Source of the DNA: JAJDUF01 sp965214295 | GTDB taxonomy: Bacteria; Chloroflexota; UBA11872; UBA12225; JAJDUF01 | Direction: 5' to 3' | Assembly: GCA_965214295.1 (NCBI GenBank) | Contig: OZ243944.1 | Location: forward strand, 3,100,001-3,164,000 | Length of the DNA stretch: 64,000 bases | Shown: positions 17,740 to 28,283 of the stretch, in pieces | Layout of the letters: each line of letters begins with the position of its first letter | How positions within the stretch are numbered: position 1 is the stretch's first letter | The notes under the pieces: generated by a model | Database searches by the model: none | What the model was told of the DNA's origin: nothing | What the model saw: the letters and a program-made list of their open reading frames with translations, nothing else | Program-made: the position numbers and the translations under genes

Positions 17740-18156
17740 GTGATCGAGCTACCACAAACCTTGCTGGATGACATCATCGCCCACGCCCGCGAGCGAGAGC
17801 CGGAGGAGGCCTGCGGGCTGCTCGGCGCGGACACGACAGCCGCCGGCCTGCGGGTTGCCCACGTGTATCGGGCGCGCAACATCGCCGCGCAGGCGACCAT
17901 CCGGTTCGAGGTTGATCCGCGCGACCTGCTGCACGTGTTCACGCTGGAGGAGCATGGTTGGGAGATGGGCATTTATCACTCGCACCCCCGCTCGCCGGCC
18001 TATCCCTCCGCGACCGACGTCGGCCACGCGCGCCGCTGGCCCGGCATCTACCACCTCATCGTATCGCTGCGCCGGCCGGAGGCGCCGGAAGTCAACGCCT
18101 ATCGCATCGCAGACGACGAGATCAGCCGCGAGCCGCTACGGATCGTCGCCGATTGA
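17740..18156 (+). CDS. mec: JAMM/MPN+ metallopeptidase (Mec-like)
   Basis: A 138-residue zinc peptidase. The JAMM signature is complete: Glu in PEEACGLL (residue 23), HSHP (His80, His82), and Ser90 with Asp93 in YPSATD. The Mycobacterium homologue removes cysteine from the C-terminus of the CysO carrier, regenerating its Gly-Gly end. Here the carrier is fused to E1, so this enzyme could also cut after Gly92 to free the carrier, as deubiquitinases do; this is inference. The GTG start lies 8 bp after the dehydratase stop. Confidence 0.88.
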   Translation: MIELPQTLLDDIIAHAREREPEEACGLLGADTTAAGLRVAHVYRARNIAAQATIRFEVDPRDLLHVFTLEEHGWEMGIYHSHPRSPAYPSATDVGHARRWPGIYHLIVSLRRPEAPEVNAYRIADDEISREPLRIVAD

Positions 18157-18179
18157 TCGTCCCCCTCCTTTGCTAGAAT
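18153..18179 (+). promoter_or_regulatory. Possible promoter before larE
   Basis: TTGATC and TAGAAT are spaced by 15 bases, shorter than ideal, 66 bp before the LarE start. The call is weak. Confidence 0.3.
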
Positions 18180-18189
18180 AGCCGCAGAC

Positions 18190-18236
18190 CTACCCCCAAC
18201 CCCCTCCTTGGAGGGAAGAGGCCGGAGGACCAAGGA
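18190..18236. repeat. CCCCCTCC/GGAGGG palindromic repeat
   Basis: ACCCCCAACCCCCTCCTTGG, then AGGGAAGAGG, is the family also found inside the hydrolase gene at 21327-21420. It sits in the short gap before larE and supplies purine-rich sequence near its ribosome site. Confidence 0.5.
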
Positions 18237-18244
18237 CAGCGTAC

Positions 18245-19153
18245 ATGGCTATGACGATAGAGGCTCCGGACCACCAGCTTGCGCCCGACGTGGCGGCGAA
18301 GTACGCGCGACTGCGCGGCATCGTGCGCGAGCTAGGCAGCGTCTTGGTCGCGTGGTCGGCCGGTGTGGACAGCACCCTGCTGCTCAAGGTTTGCCATGAC
18401 GAGCTAGGTGATCGCGCCGTGGCGGTGACGGCGGTCTCCGAGAGCTTGCCGGCGCGCGAGCTGGCCGCGGCCAAGACGCTCGCGGCCGAACTGGGGGCCA
18501 GGCACCTGCTTGTAGAGACCTCCGAGCTGGCGAACGAGAGCTACGCCAGCAACCCGGCGAATCGCTGCTACTACTGCAAAGAAGAGCTGTATACGACCAT
18601 CTGGCCCCTGGCCGCGCAGGAGGGCTTGGCGCACGTCGCCAACGGGGCCAACCTCGACGACGTGGGCGACTTCCGGCCGGGGATGCAGGCCGCACGCGAG
18701 CTAGGCGTGCGGGCGCCGCTGCTGGAAGCGGAGCTGGGCAAGCCTGAAATCCGCGCGCTTTCCTACGCGCTGGGGCTGCCGACGTGGGACAAGCCGGCGT
18801 TCGCCTGCCTGTCGTCGCGGATTCCGTACGGATCGCGCGTGACACCGGAAAAGCTGGAGCAGATTGACCGCGCGGAGATGGTCTTGCTGCGGCACGGCTT
18901 CCGCCAAATGCGCGTGCGCCACCACGACGAGGTGGCACGCATCGAGGTGCCGCCCGCGGACATGCCGCGCTTCTTCAGCGACGGCATCCACGAGCAGGTC
19001 GTCGCCGCGCTGCGAGCAATCGGTTTTCGCTATGTCACGCTCGACTTACAAGGCTATCGGTCGGGCAGTCTCAACGAGGGCCTGCCGCAAGCGGCTCCCC
19101 TTGTAGCGAGCGGCCAGCGCCCCGGCCGCAAGCCGCTACCGCTGCTCCGGTAA
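18245..19153 (+). CDS. larE: ATP-dependent sacrificial sulfur transferase LarE
   Basis: A 302-residue PP-loop ATPase. The ATP motif is WSAGVDSTLL (residues 37-46). NRCYYCK gives Cys108 and Cys111, and KPAFACLSSRIPYG has Cys188 at the position of the sacrificial cysteine of LarE. The enzyme donates its own sulfur to the pincer pyridinium cofactor of lactate racemase. LarB and LarC are not in the window, so the cofactor pathway would be split or the sulfur may go elsewhere. It follows the cysteine genes on the same strand. Confidence 0.88.
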   Translation: MAMTIEAPDHQLAPDVAAKYARLRGIVRELGSVLVAWSAGVDSTLLLKVCHDELGDRAVAVTAVSESLPARELAAAKTLAAELGARHLLVETSELANESYASNPANRCYYCKEELYTTIWPLAAQEGLAHVANGANLDDVGDFRPGMQAARELGVRAPLLEAELGKPEIRALSYALGLPTWDKPAFACLSSRIPYGSRVTPEKLEQIDRAEMVLLRHGFRQMRVRHHDEVARIEVPPADMPRFFSDGIHEQVVAALRAIGFRYVTLDLQGYRSGSLNEGLPQAAPLVASGQRPGRKPLPLLR

Positions 19154-19156
19154 TAA

Positions 19157-20077
19157 ATGCGGTCAGTAGGAGCATCTCCGGTGATGGCACCTATCGTGGG
19201 CGACAGGAGTCACGGCAGCACAGCCCCGGCCGGCGAGTGGCTGAAGACGCTGACACTCGCCGCCTATCTGCTGGCCCACGCCAACGGTCTTTTCCTCCGG
19301 CAGCGCGCCACGCGGTCGGAGGCGCCAACGCCGTCGGGCGTCGGGCAAACGCTAGGGCTACTGCTAGGCTTCCTGGTTGCGCTGCGCCTCGACCGCCGCG
19401 GCATCCTGGCCTATGCGCTCGGCCCAGGGAATGGTGACTCGCCCGGCACGACAAGCATGACGACGCCGGAAGCGCACAATCAAATGGATGTAGGTGGTGC
19501 GCTTCCGGCGCGTCATCTGTGCAAACGCCTCGCCGCCGAGTGGGGCAAGGGAACGCTCTGGGGGCTGGCGCTGGCCATCATCCCGATCTTCTTCTTCTTA
19601 CGGCCGTTCGTCCTAGCGCGGCCGGTAGAGCACCCCACGTATACCAATCTGACCCTGTGGACATGGCTGCGGCTGGTGCTTGTAGAAATCCCCTTCCTCA
19701 CTGCCCTGCCCGAGGAGGCCGCCTGGCGTGGCGCTTTGGAGCCGCGCTTGGTCGCCCACTTGGGGCCGTGGCGCGGCGTGCTCTGGTCGAATGCTGCCTT
19801 TGGCCTAGCGCACTTTGCGGTCACACGCGCCAACACCGGTATCGTCGGTCGAGGGGCGCTGCTCCCGCGCTGGCTGCTGATTCTGGGTGGAATGGCCGCC
19901 ACCGGTGTCGGCGGGGCCGTGTTCAGCCTCGTTCGCGCGCGGACCGGGTCGCTGGTCGGTGCCATCGCGGCCCACTGGGCCGTCAACGCTACGATGAGCA
20001 CCGCCCTCTACCTGCGCGGCCGCCGTAGTCGCCGCTCCGGCCCTCCCCTCTCCACCGGTGGAGAGGGAGCCGGGTGA
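19157..20077 (+). CDS. CPBP family intramembrane metalloprotease
   Basis: A 306-residue membrane protein with several hydrophobic segments. The three CPBP motifs are present: EEAAWRG (Glu186, Glu187), FGLAHF (His219) and HWAVN (His273, Asn277). The family cleaves or processes membrane proteins, and prokaryotic roles are mostly unknown. The start is 3 bp after the LarE stop. A 58-bp palindrome (19458-19515) is translated in frame in the loop after the second hydrophobic segment. The TGA stop falls in the first bases of another palindrome copy. Confidence 0.85.
   Translation: MRSVGASPVMAPIVGDRSHGSTAPAGEWLKTLTLAAYLLAHANGLFLRQRATRSEAPTPSGVGQTLGLLLGFLVALRLDRRGILAYALGPGNGDSPGTTSMTTPEAHNQMDVGGALPARHLCKRLAAEWGKGTLWGLALAIIPIFFFLRPFVLARPVEHPTYTNLTLWTWLRLVLVEIPFLTALPEEAAWRGALEPRLVAHLGPWRGVLWSNAAFGLAHFAVTRANTGIVGRGALLPRWLLILGGMAATGVGGAVFSLVRARTGSLVGAIAAHWAVNATMSTALYLRGRRSRRSGPPLSTGGEGAG
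19458..19515. repeat. Intragenic palindromic element, copy 3
   Basis: The left arm TGACGACGCCGGAAGCGCAC (19458-19477) and right arm GTGCGCTTCCGGCGCGTCA (19497-19515) pair with one bulged base. The loop begins AATC and ends GGTG. It lies within the CPBP protease gene in a predicted loop. Confidence 0.8.
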
Positions 20078-20153
20078 CGGGCCAACGCCGCACCACACTC
20101 TTGTTCAAGCCAGGGGCAGGCTCCGGCACCAGCCGTGCGGCGTTGGCTCGTCA
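20075..20153. repeat. Palindromic element, copy 4, at a gene boundary
   Basis: TGACGGGCCAACGCCGCACC (20075-20094) pairs with CGTGCGGCGTTGGCTCGTCA (20134-20153). The first three bases of the element are the TGA stop of the CPBP gene, suggesting that its insertion may have set the present end of that protein. The loop is longer than in other copies. Confidence 0.75.
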
Positions 20154-20179
20154 GGGGGGGCGGCGCAAAGTGTCGACCA

Positions 20180-20992
20180 ATGGCTAACGACACGCCGGCA
20201 GCGCCTCTCGCACACTATCCTTTTCCGCGCTGGCAGGCGCTTGTACTCGGCCTGGACATCCTCGTCCGCGGTAAACACCGCTCGCTCACCGCCGAGGGGG
20301 CGCGGGCGATGCGGACTCTGCTCCTCCCACCTCGGATCGAGGGCTTGGAACGTGTACCCGCAAGTGGTCCCCTGCTGCTGGTGATGAACCACTACGAGCG
20401 ACCAGGGCTATGGACCTTCTGGAGCACTTTCCTAGCGAGCCAGGCAGTGCGGCAACGGCGCGGCCGGCAAGCCGAGGTACACTGGATCATCACAGCCGAG
20501 ACGCGCGGCACGCGCTACGGACCGCTCCCGGTGCCGGGCGCGCTCATGCGGTGGGTGATCGACCGGGTAGCGCGGGGCTATGGCCTCATCACGTTGCCGG
20601 TAGCGCCGGAGGAAACGGCCGCCCGCGCGACAGCGCTGCGGTCGGCACTGCGCGCGCTGCGTAGCGCCGACGAGCGATGGCACCTGGTCGGCCTGCTCCC
20701 GGAAGGAACCGGCGGCCGGGTACTGCGCGAGGCGCTCCCCGGAACCGGCGAGTTCTTGCTCCTGGCCGCCCGCACCGGCGCCGCCATCGTGCCCGTGGGC
20801 GTAGCGGAACGGCCCGAGCACGACTGGGCGCTGACGGCCACGCTGGGCGCGCCGCTGGACCTCACACCGCCCCGGAAATTCACTCGCGTCGCGCGCGATC
20901 AGTGGGTGCGGACGGAAGCGATGCAAAGCATTGCCCAACTGCTCCCACGGGACGCACGGGGCTTCTATCGCGCCGCACCCCGTCAAGGGTGA
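20180..20992 (+). CDS. PlsC-like lysophospholipid acyltransferase
   Basis: A 270-residue protein. NHYERPG stands at the acyltransferase block I position, with His but without the usual Asp, and LLPEGTGG at block III. GLERVPASGPLLLVMNH and RTGAAIVPVGV fit the family, which acylates glycerol phosphates in membrane-lipid synthesis. ATG 20180 is preferred since an earlier GTG (20135) lies in the palindromic element. The 3' end overlaps the convergent hydrolase by 10 bp. Confidence 0.8.
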   Translation: MANDTPAAPLAHYPFPRWQALVLGLDILVRGKHRSLTAEGARAMRTLLLPPRIEGLERVPASGPLLLVMNHYERPGLWTFWSTFLASQAVRQRRGRQAEVHWIITAETRGTRYGPLPVPGALMRWVIDRVARGYGLITLPVAPEETAARATALRSALRALRSADERWHLVGLLPEGTGGRVLREALPGTGEFLLLAARTGAAIVPVGVAERPEHDWALTATLGAPLDLTPPRKFTRVARDQWVRTEAMQSIAQLLPRDARGFYRAAPRQG

Positions 20993-21945
20993 GTGCCGGG
21001 GGACGTGTCCGGCAGGCCCAAGAACCGCGCCATGGCCGCGAGCTGCGCCGCAACGACGTGTGGTGGCCAGCCGTGGCGCGCCGGGGGCAGCAGCACGACT
21101 TCCGCGCGGGACATCAGGTGAGGCAGCGCCAAAGACGCGGCGGCCGGCAGCAACGGATCGTCGGGCGCTGCCAACGCGAGAGTAGGGATGACCAACCGAG
21201 CTAACCGGCTCCGTTGATCGCACGTAACGGCATCGTATGCCAGCTCCACGGCGGCCCGGATCGAGGCTTGCCGGACATCAGCGACGACCGGGGGGACATG
21301 AGTAGCCCCACCCGCCTCACCCGGAGCCACTCCCAAACCCCCTCCTTGGAGGGAAGGGGCTACACCGTTTCCGGCCGGCCTCCCCTTCCCTGGAGGGAGG
21401 GGGCTAGGGGGTGGGTCGGAGCGGCCGCCTCCCTCCTGCCCGAGCCACCGGCCCAGCAAGGTCAACGCGCGCTCCTGCCGCGCTAACCAGGCCAGGCCGG
21501 CCGGCACTCGGCGCTGTTGCGCCAGGCGAGCAAGGAGGCGAAAGCGCGTCCGCACGGTGGTCGGGCCATAGACCGGCGCATAGACTATCAGGCGTCGGGC
21601 CGGTAGCCCGCCAGCGAGCGTGGCGATGGCCGGGGCAGCGCCGAGGCCGAGGGCCGCGACCCCGACCGGCTCGATGGCCAGGCGCCGCACGAGGGCACGG
21701 AGTACGTCGGCGTTGGCTGCAACCGTGTGCGGGCCGGTCAACTGGGGAGACCGGCCGCAGCCCGGGAGGTCAGGCGCGACAACGCGAAAATGGGCCGTGA
21801 GGAGGGGCCACCAAGCGGCAAAGTTACGCCACGACCCCATCATGCCATGAACGAGCAGCCATGTCGGCCCGGTGCCGGCGACGACATAGTGCAGGCGCGT
21901 ATGAACAAGGTCGACAGTGCGGTGCCGTGGCTCAGGGGAAGACAT
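20983..21945 (-). CDS. Alpha/beta-hydrolase fold protein lacking the nucleophile serine
   Basis: A 320-residue protein. WLLVHGMMGSWRNFAAW (oxyanion loop), VVAPDLPGCGRS and late APDDPLLP and ARHGWPPH give the fold, an acid and a histidine. The nucleophile elbow, normally G-x-S-x-G, reads AALGLGAAP, so the serine is missing. An in-frame insert of about 40 residues rich in Pro and Gly (21300-21425) is encoded by the intergenic CCCTCC/GGAGGG repeat. It may be a non-catalytic relative or a decaying gene. Confidence 0.7.
   Translation of the reverse strand: MSSPEPRHRTVDLVHTRLHYVVAGTGPTWLLVHGMMGSWRNFAAWWPLLTAHFRVVAPDLPGCGRSPQLTGPHTVAANADVLRALVRRLAIEPVGVAALGLGAAPAIATLAGGLPARRLIVYAPVYGPTTVRTRFRLLARLAQQRRVPAGLAWLARQERALTLLGRWLGQEGGGRSDPPPSPLPPGKGRPAGNGVAPSLQGGGLGVAPGEAGGATHVPPVVADVRQASIRAAVELAYDAVTCDQRSRLARLVIPTLALAAPDDPLLPAAASLALPHLMSRAEVVLLPPARHGWPPHVVAAQLAAMARFLGLPDTSPGTHP
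21327..21420. repeat. CCCCTCC/GGAGGG palindromic repeat inside the hydrolase gene
   Basis: CCCCCTCCTTGGAGGGAAGG and CTTCCCTGGAGGGAGGGGGC are two linked hairpins of an intergenic repeat family, here translated in frame as a Pro/Gly-rich insert. Confidence 0.6.
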
Positions 21946-21954
21946 GGGGAATGC

Positions 21955-22173
21955 TTAGGACTCTGTGCTCCCGCTATCAGCCTGAGCAGTGCCACTTGAG
22001 GGGCGGACCAAGGCCCGGGACACCTTCTCCATTTCCTCGGTGATCGGTAGGGCTTGGCGAGGGGTTTTGGCATGCTTCAACTGCCTTGCTAATGCTCTGA
22101 TCTTCCTCAAAGCAGTCACTTCAGCCTGCGTCAGTCTCACCACCACCTCAGTCGTCTGCTGCTGTCCGGCCAT
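21955..22173 (-). CDS. Small hypothetical protein
   Basis: A 72-residue protein. GGAGG lies five bases before the ATG at 22173, a strong ribosome site. The sequence (TTEVVVRLTQAEVTALRKIRALARQL) is mostly one amphipathic helix with a Ser/Gly-rich tail. It starts within the 3' end of the upstream membrane-protein gene, so the two are probably translated together. No family is recognised. Confidence 0.55.
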   Translation of the reverse strand: MAGQQQTTEVVVRLTQAEVTALRKIRALARQLKHAKTPRQALPITEEMEKVSRALVRPSSGTAQADSGSTES

Positions 22174-22444
22174 CTTCACCTCCGAGCGTGTCGACTCCCA
22201 GCCTGGTAGAAGCTGCCCTCTCGACCGTCTCCTGCGTCCTCGATAGATTGCCCTGCGCGATAACCCTCTCGACTAGGCCGCCCAAGACTCTCCCACCGCC
22301 AACGCCAGCCAACAGTGCGCCGATGACCGGTCGTACTTCGAGCTGTGTGTCATAGAAGCTGGCCATTGGGTTGTAGAGGCCCCAAAACGCGATGGCGGTG
22401 ATCGCTCCTACTATGATACTGGCGATGAATCCAGGGTCGAGCAA
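22148..22444 (-). CDS. Small membrane protein, unknown function
   Basis: A 98-residue protein beginning at TTG 22444 with no clear ribosome site. It has a hydrophobic N-terminal segment (FIASIIVGAITAIAFWGLY), a second weaker one (PVIGALLAGVGGGRVLGGLV), then a polar tail. It overlaps the following small gene by 26 bp. I recognise no family. Confidence 0.5.
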   Translation of the reverse strand: MLDPGFIASIIVGAITAIAFWGLYNPMASFYDTQLEVRPVIGALLAGVGGGRVLGGLVERVIAQGNLSRTQETVERAASTRLGVDTLGGEDGRTAADD

Positions 22445-22555
22445 CCCAATCCGGTCTGCACCGTTGTCATTGCCAGACCATTAGAACGGCTGTTCACCCC
22501 ATTGGCTGCGGCCGCTATGCCGGTGAGCACCCGCAGAGAAAGGGCAGCCAAGGCG

Positions 22556-25825
<3,270 letters not shown>

Positions 25826-25893
25826 CAGGCTTACCAATCCAGCCCCGCGCCGCGGAGTCGGCCACGGTTCCGGCATCGATTAGAATATGTGCG

Positions 25894-26187
25894 ATGAGGT
25901 CAGTGCTCGCAGAGCGTATCGAGCAGGAGCACCGCTCCGTGCGCGCGATCTACGATCCTGAGGCAGATGCCGTCGCGCTCTACTTCCAATCCGACCCGGC
26001 GCCGTCGGGCCTTGGCGAATCATCCATCGTCTACTCGGAATACTGGGAGCCATCCGACTTTCCGGGACTGATCTCGCCGCTGTATCTCCACTTCGACGGT
26101 GACGACAAGCTGGTAGCCATAGATATCCACTACGCCAGCAAGCTGCTGCCCAAAGAGTTCCTCGCGCAAGCGGAGATGAGCGAGTAG
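25894..26187 (+). CDS. DUF2283-like protein
   Basis: A 97-residue protein. VRAIYDPEADAVALYFQ and YLHFDGDDKLVAIDIHYASKLLP follow the DUF2283 pattern: a beta hairpin with D-P-E-A-D and a late DxDGxxVGIxI-like strand. Members are often near toxin-antitoxin or defence genes, but their function is unknown. A second family member is at 47007-47240. Confidence 0.7.
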   Translation: MRSVLAERIEQEHRSVRAIYDPEADAVALYFQSDPAPSGLGESSIVYSEYWEPSDFPGLISPLYLHFDGDDKLVAIDIHYASKLLPKEFLAQAEMSE

Positions 26188-26254
26188 TCGGCCGGTACCG
26201 GACTGCCGTCTGCTATAGTGCCAGGCATCCTCGCCCGGTATAGAGGACAGCCGT

Positions 26255-27085
26255 ATGACAACGCTGACTACGGTGGCGCGCCACCTGCTCGGCACGCACT
26301 GGGAGACGCCGAGCCTGGGGGCGGCCGGCTGGGTCGAGCGCCCTTACGACCTCGACCCCAACGAGACGGGCTTCGTGGCCCTACATCTCTGGAGCGTGGG
26401 TGATGTCAACGGACCACCGATCCCCGACCGCTATCTCGTAGACATGGGCCTCCCGGCAACCCAGGCGGAGTCCATCCGCATCTGCGACCGCTACATCCGC
26501 CCCGCGATTGATGCCGCGCGCGCCGCCGGACTGCCGATCTTCCACGTGGAGCCGTACAACATTGCCAAACGGTACGCCTCGCACCGCTATCTGCTCGACG
26601 ACGACGAACTGCCCGGCGGCGCGCGCGCACGGAACGGGCGTGCGGAAGTCAATCCCGGTTGGCAGCAGGAACGGGCCGAGCGCACCCACGGGCGCGGCTA
26701 TCAGGAGTGGGACGGCTGGGAGCGCATGTATATTGCGGCCTCCTGCGAGCCGGAAGCGGGCGATCAGGTCATCGTCACCGCCCGGCAGCTGGATCGTATC
26801 TGTCGCCGTCGTGGGATCAAGTACCTGGTCTACACCGGCTTTGCTACGAATATGTGCATCATGCACTCCGCGGCCGCGACCGTCGAGATGCTAGGCTACG
26901 GCTACAAGGTCTTTCTGATCCGTGAAGGGACGCTGGCAGTCGAGTATCCCGAGACTTGGGAGGCGCGGCTGGTGACGCAGACGGCCCTGAAAGAGTTCCA
27001 GCTCAAGATCGGCGACACCGTAGGATTCGACCAATACATGGCGGCCTGTGCCGCCGTTGCCGCGGCCCGGCAGCATACGGGCTAG
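26255..27085 (+). CDS. Isochorismatase-family cysteine hydrolase
   Basis: A 276-residue protein. FVALHLWSVGD provides the strand with an acidic residue near its end, and YTGFATNMCIM gives the active-site cysteine after the cis-peptide turn. VFLIREGTLAVEYPETWEAR is the conserved late region. Members hydrolyse amides or enol ethers (for example nicotinamide or carbamoyl compounds). It is longer than usual through an insert around residues 100-160. A possible extended -10 (TATAGT, 26213-26218) precedes it. Confidence 0.82.
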   Translation: MTTLTTVARHLLGTHWETPSLGAAGWVERPYDLDPNETGFVALHLWSVGDVNGPPIPDRYLVDMGLPATQAESIRICDRYIRPAIDAARAAGLPIFHVEPYNIAKRYASHRYLLDDDELPGGARARNGRAEVNPGWQQERAERTHGRGYQEWDGWERMYIAASCEPEAGDQVIVTARQLDRICRRRGIKYLVYTGFATNMCIMHSAAATVEMLGYGYKVFLIREGTLAVEYPETWEARLVTQTALKEFQLKIGDTVGFDQYMAACAAVAAARQHTG

Positions 27086-27108
27086 TCGCAGTTGGCCGCA
27101 TTCCCCGG

Positions 27109-27152
27109 CAGCCCTCACCCCGACCCTCTCCCGCGGGGAGAGGGGGGAGTGC
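27109..27152. repeat. Intergenic hairpin repeat, CTCTCCCGCGGGGAGAG type
   Basis: CCTCTCCCGCGGGGAGAGGG forms a tight hairpin between the isochorismatase and deacetylase genes and is related to the CCCCCTCTCC/GGAGAGGGGG family. Confidence 0.5.
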
Positions 27153-27211
27153 ATCGGTCACCGGGGAAAACGGGTCCCTCAGCGACATTTCTGCCAGCGT
27201 AGGAGGCGTCA

Positions 27212-28252
27212 ATGACCGGTTCCGACGCGCCAGAAGCGCACGATAGTGCCAGGTGTGGTGCGCTTCCGGCGTCATCATCCGAGCACGGTATCTCCGTCTG
27301 TCCCTGGCGCGGTGACAAGCGCTGGGTCTACTCCATCACTTTCGACGAGGCCTTGAGTGACTTGCACCGCTTCACCATTCCTATCCTGGCCCGGTACGAC
27401 GTGCCGGGCCATCTGGAGGTCGTCGTCGGACAGATCGGTGAAATCCGGCGGGTAGGGAACTCCAGCTACAACGGCATGAAACAGATGAGCACCGCAGAGC
27501 TGCGCGAGATGGTGGCGCGGGGCTGGGGCGTAGGCAACCACTCCTGGTCCCATACGGCGGTCAACGCCGACACGGCCGATCTGGAGTTAGGGAAGGCCAA
27601 GGCCGTGCTGGAGGAAGCGGCCGGCCAGCCGGTCACGGTCTATTGCGCCCCGGGGAGTAACGCGAACATGAACGAGGGTGCGCTGGCCGGCTGCCGTCGT
27701 TTCGGCTACCTCGGCGCTATGAGCATCACGGATGCGCTCAACCGTCCTGACGACGAGGATCTGCTGTGGCTGAACCGGACCTTTCTCCACCATCAGGGGT
27801 ACGGACCGTTTTTCTCGGAGTTCGACCCCTTCCGCAATATCCGGCACGCGCAGCGCGACCGGGGCTGGATCATTGACTACCTGCACTGCCCCTTGGAAGT
27901 ACCGATCCATCCGAATAAGGACTGCTCGGCGGCCCAGCTCCGCGAGCGGATCGCTACGGTAGTCGCCGAAGGTGGCGACGACGTATGGCTGGCGCCGGTG
28001 GAGGCACCGCTGGATTATCGCTACACCCGCCGACACACCCGCATCACGACCGAAGGGCCGGACCGCTATCGCCTCAGCGCAGCGGGACTGCCACCGGGGG
28101 TACACTCTCGCACTGTGACCATCAGCCTGCCGCCGTCCACGCGGGCTATCGAGGTGGACGGTCGTCCGCACGCTACCCACCGCCGGAACGGCAAGCTGCT
28201 CGCCGATATGGACCTGGCGAGCAGCCGCCAAGTCCATATCGTCCCCGCATGA
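27212..28252 (+). CDS. Polysaccharide deacetylase (NodB-like) family protein
   Basis: A 346-residue protein. WVYSITFDEALSDL holds the first metal-binding aspartate region, GNHSWSHTAVN the two metal histidines, and YCAPGSN a catalytic-loop equivalent. The family removes acyl groups from carbohydrates or acts on related amides. GTAGGAGGCG stands just before ATG 27212. A 50-bp palindrome (27224-27273) begins after codon 4, so residues about 5-20 (DAPEAHDSARCGALPASSS) are repeat-encoded. It is followed within 31 bp by the DegT gene. Confidence 0.82.
   Translation: MTGSDAPEAHDSARCGALPASSSEHGISVCPWRGDKRWVYSITFDEALSDLHRFTIPILARYDVPGHLEVVVGQIGEIRRVGNSSYNGMKQMSTAELREMVARGWGVGNHSWSHTAVNADTADLELGKAKAVLEEAAGQPVTVYCAPGSNANMNEGALAGCRRFGYLGAMSITDALNRPDDEDLLWLNRTFLHHQGYGPFFSEFDPFRNIRHAQRDRGWIIDYLHCPLEVPIHPNKDCSAAQLRERIATVVAEGGDDVWLAPVEAPLDYRYTRRHTRITTEGPDRYRLSAAGLPPGVHSRTVTISLPPSTRAIEVDGRPHATHRRNGKLLADMDLASSRQVHIVPA
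27224..27273. repeat. Intragenic palindromic element, copy 5
   Basis: GACGCGCCAGAAGCGCAC (27224-27241) pairs with GGTGCGCTTCCGGCGTC (27257-27273) around the loop GATAGTGCCAGGTGT. The arms match copy 3 closely. It is translated as the N-terminus of the deacetylase. Confidence 0.8.
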
Positions 28253-28283
28253 GCCGGGTGCCCAGATACGAGGAGGAGGACCG

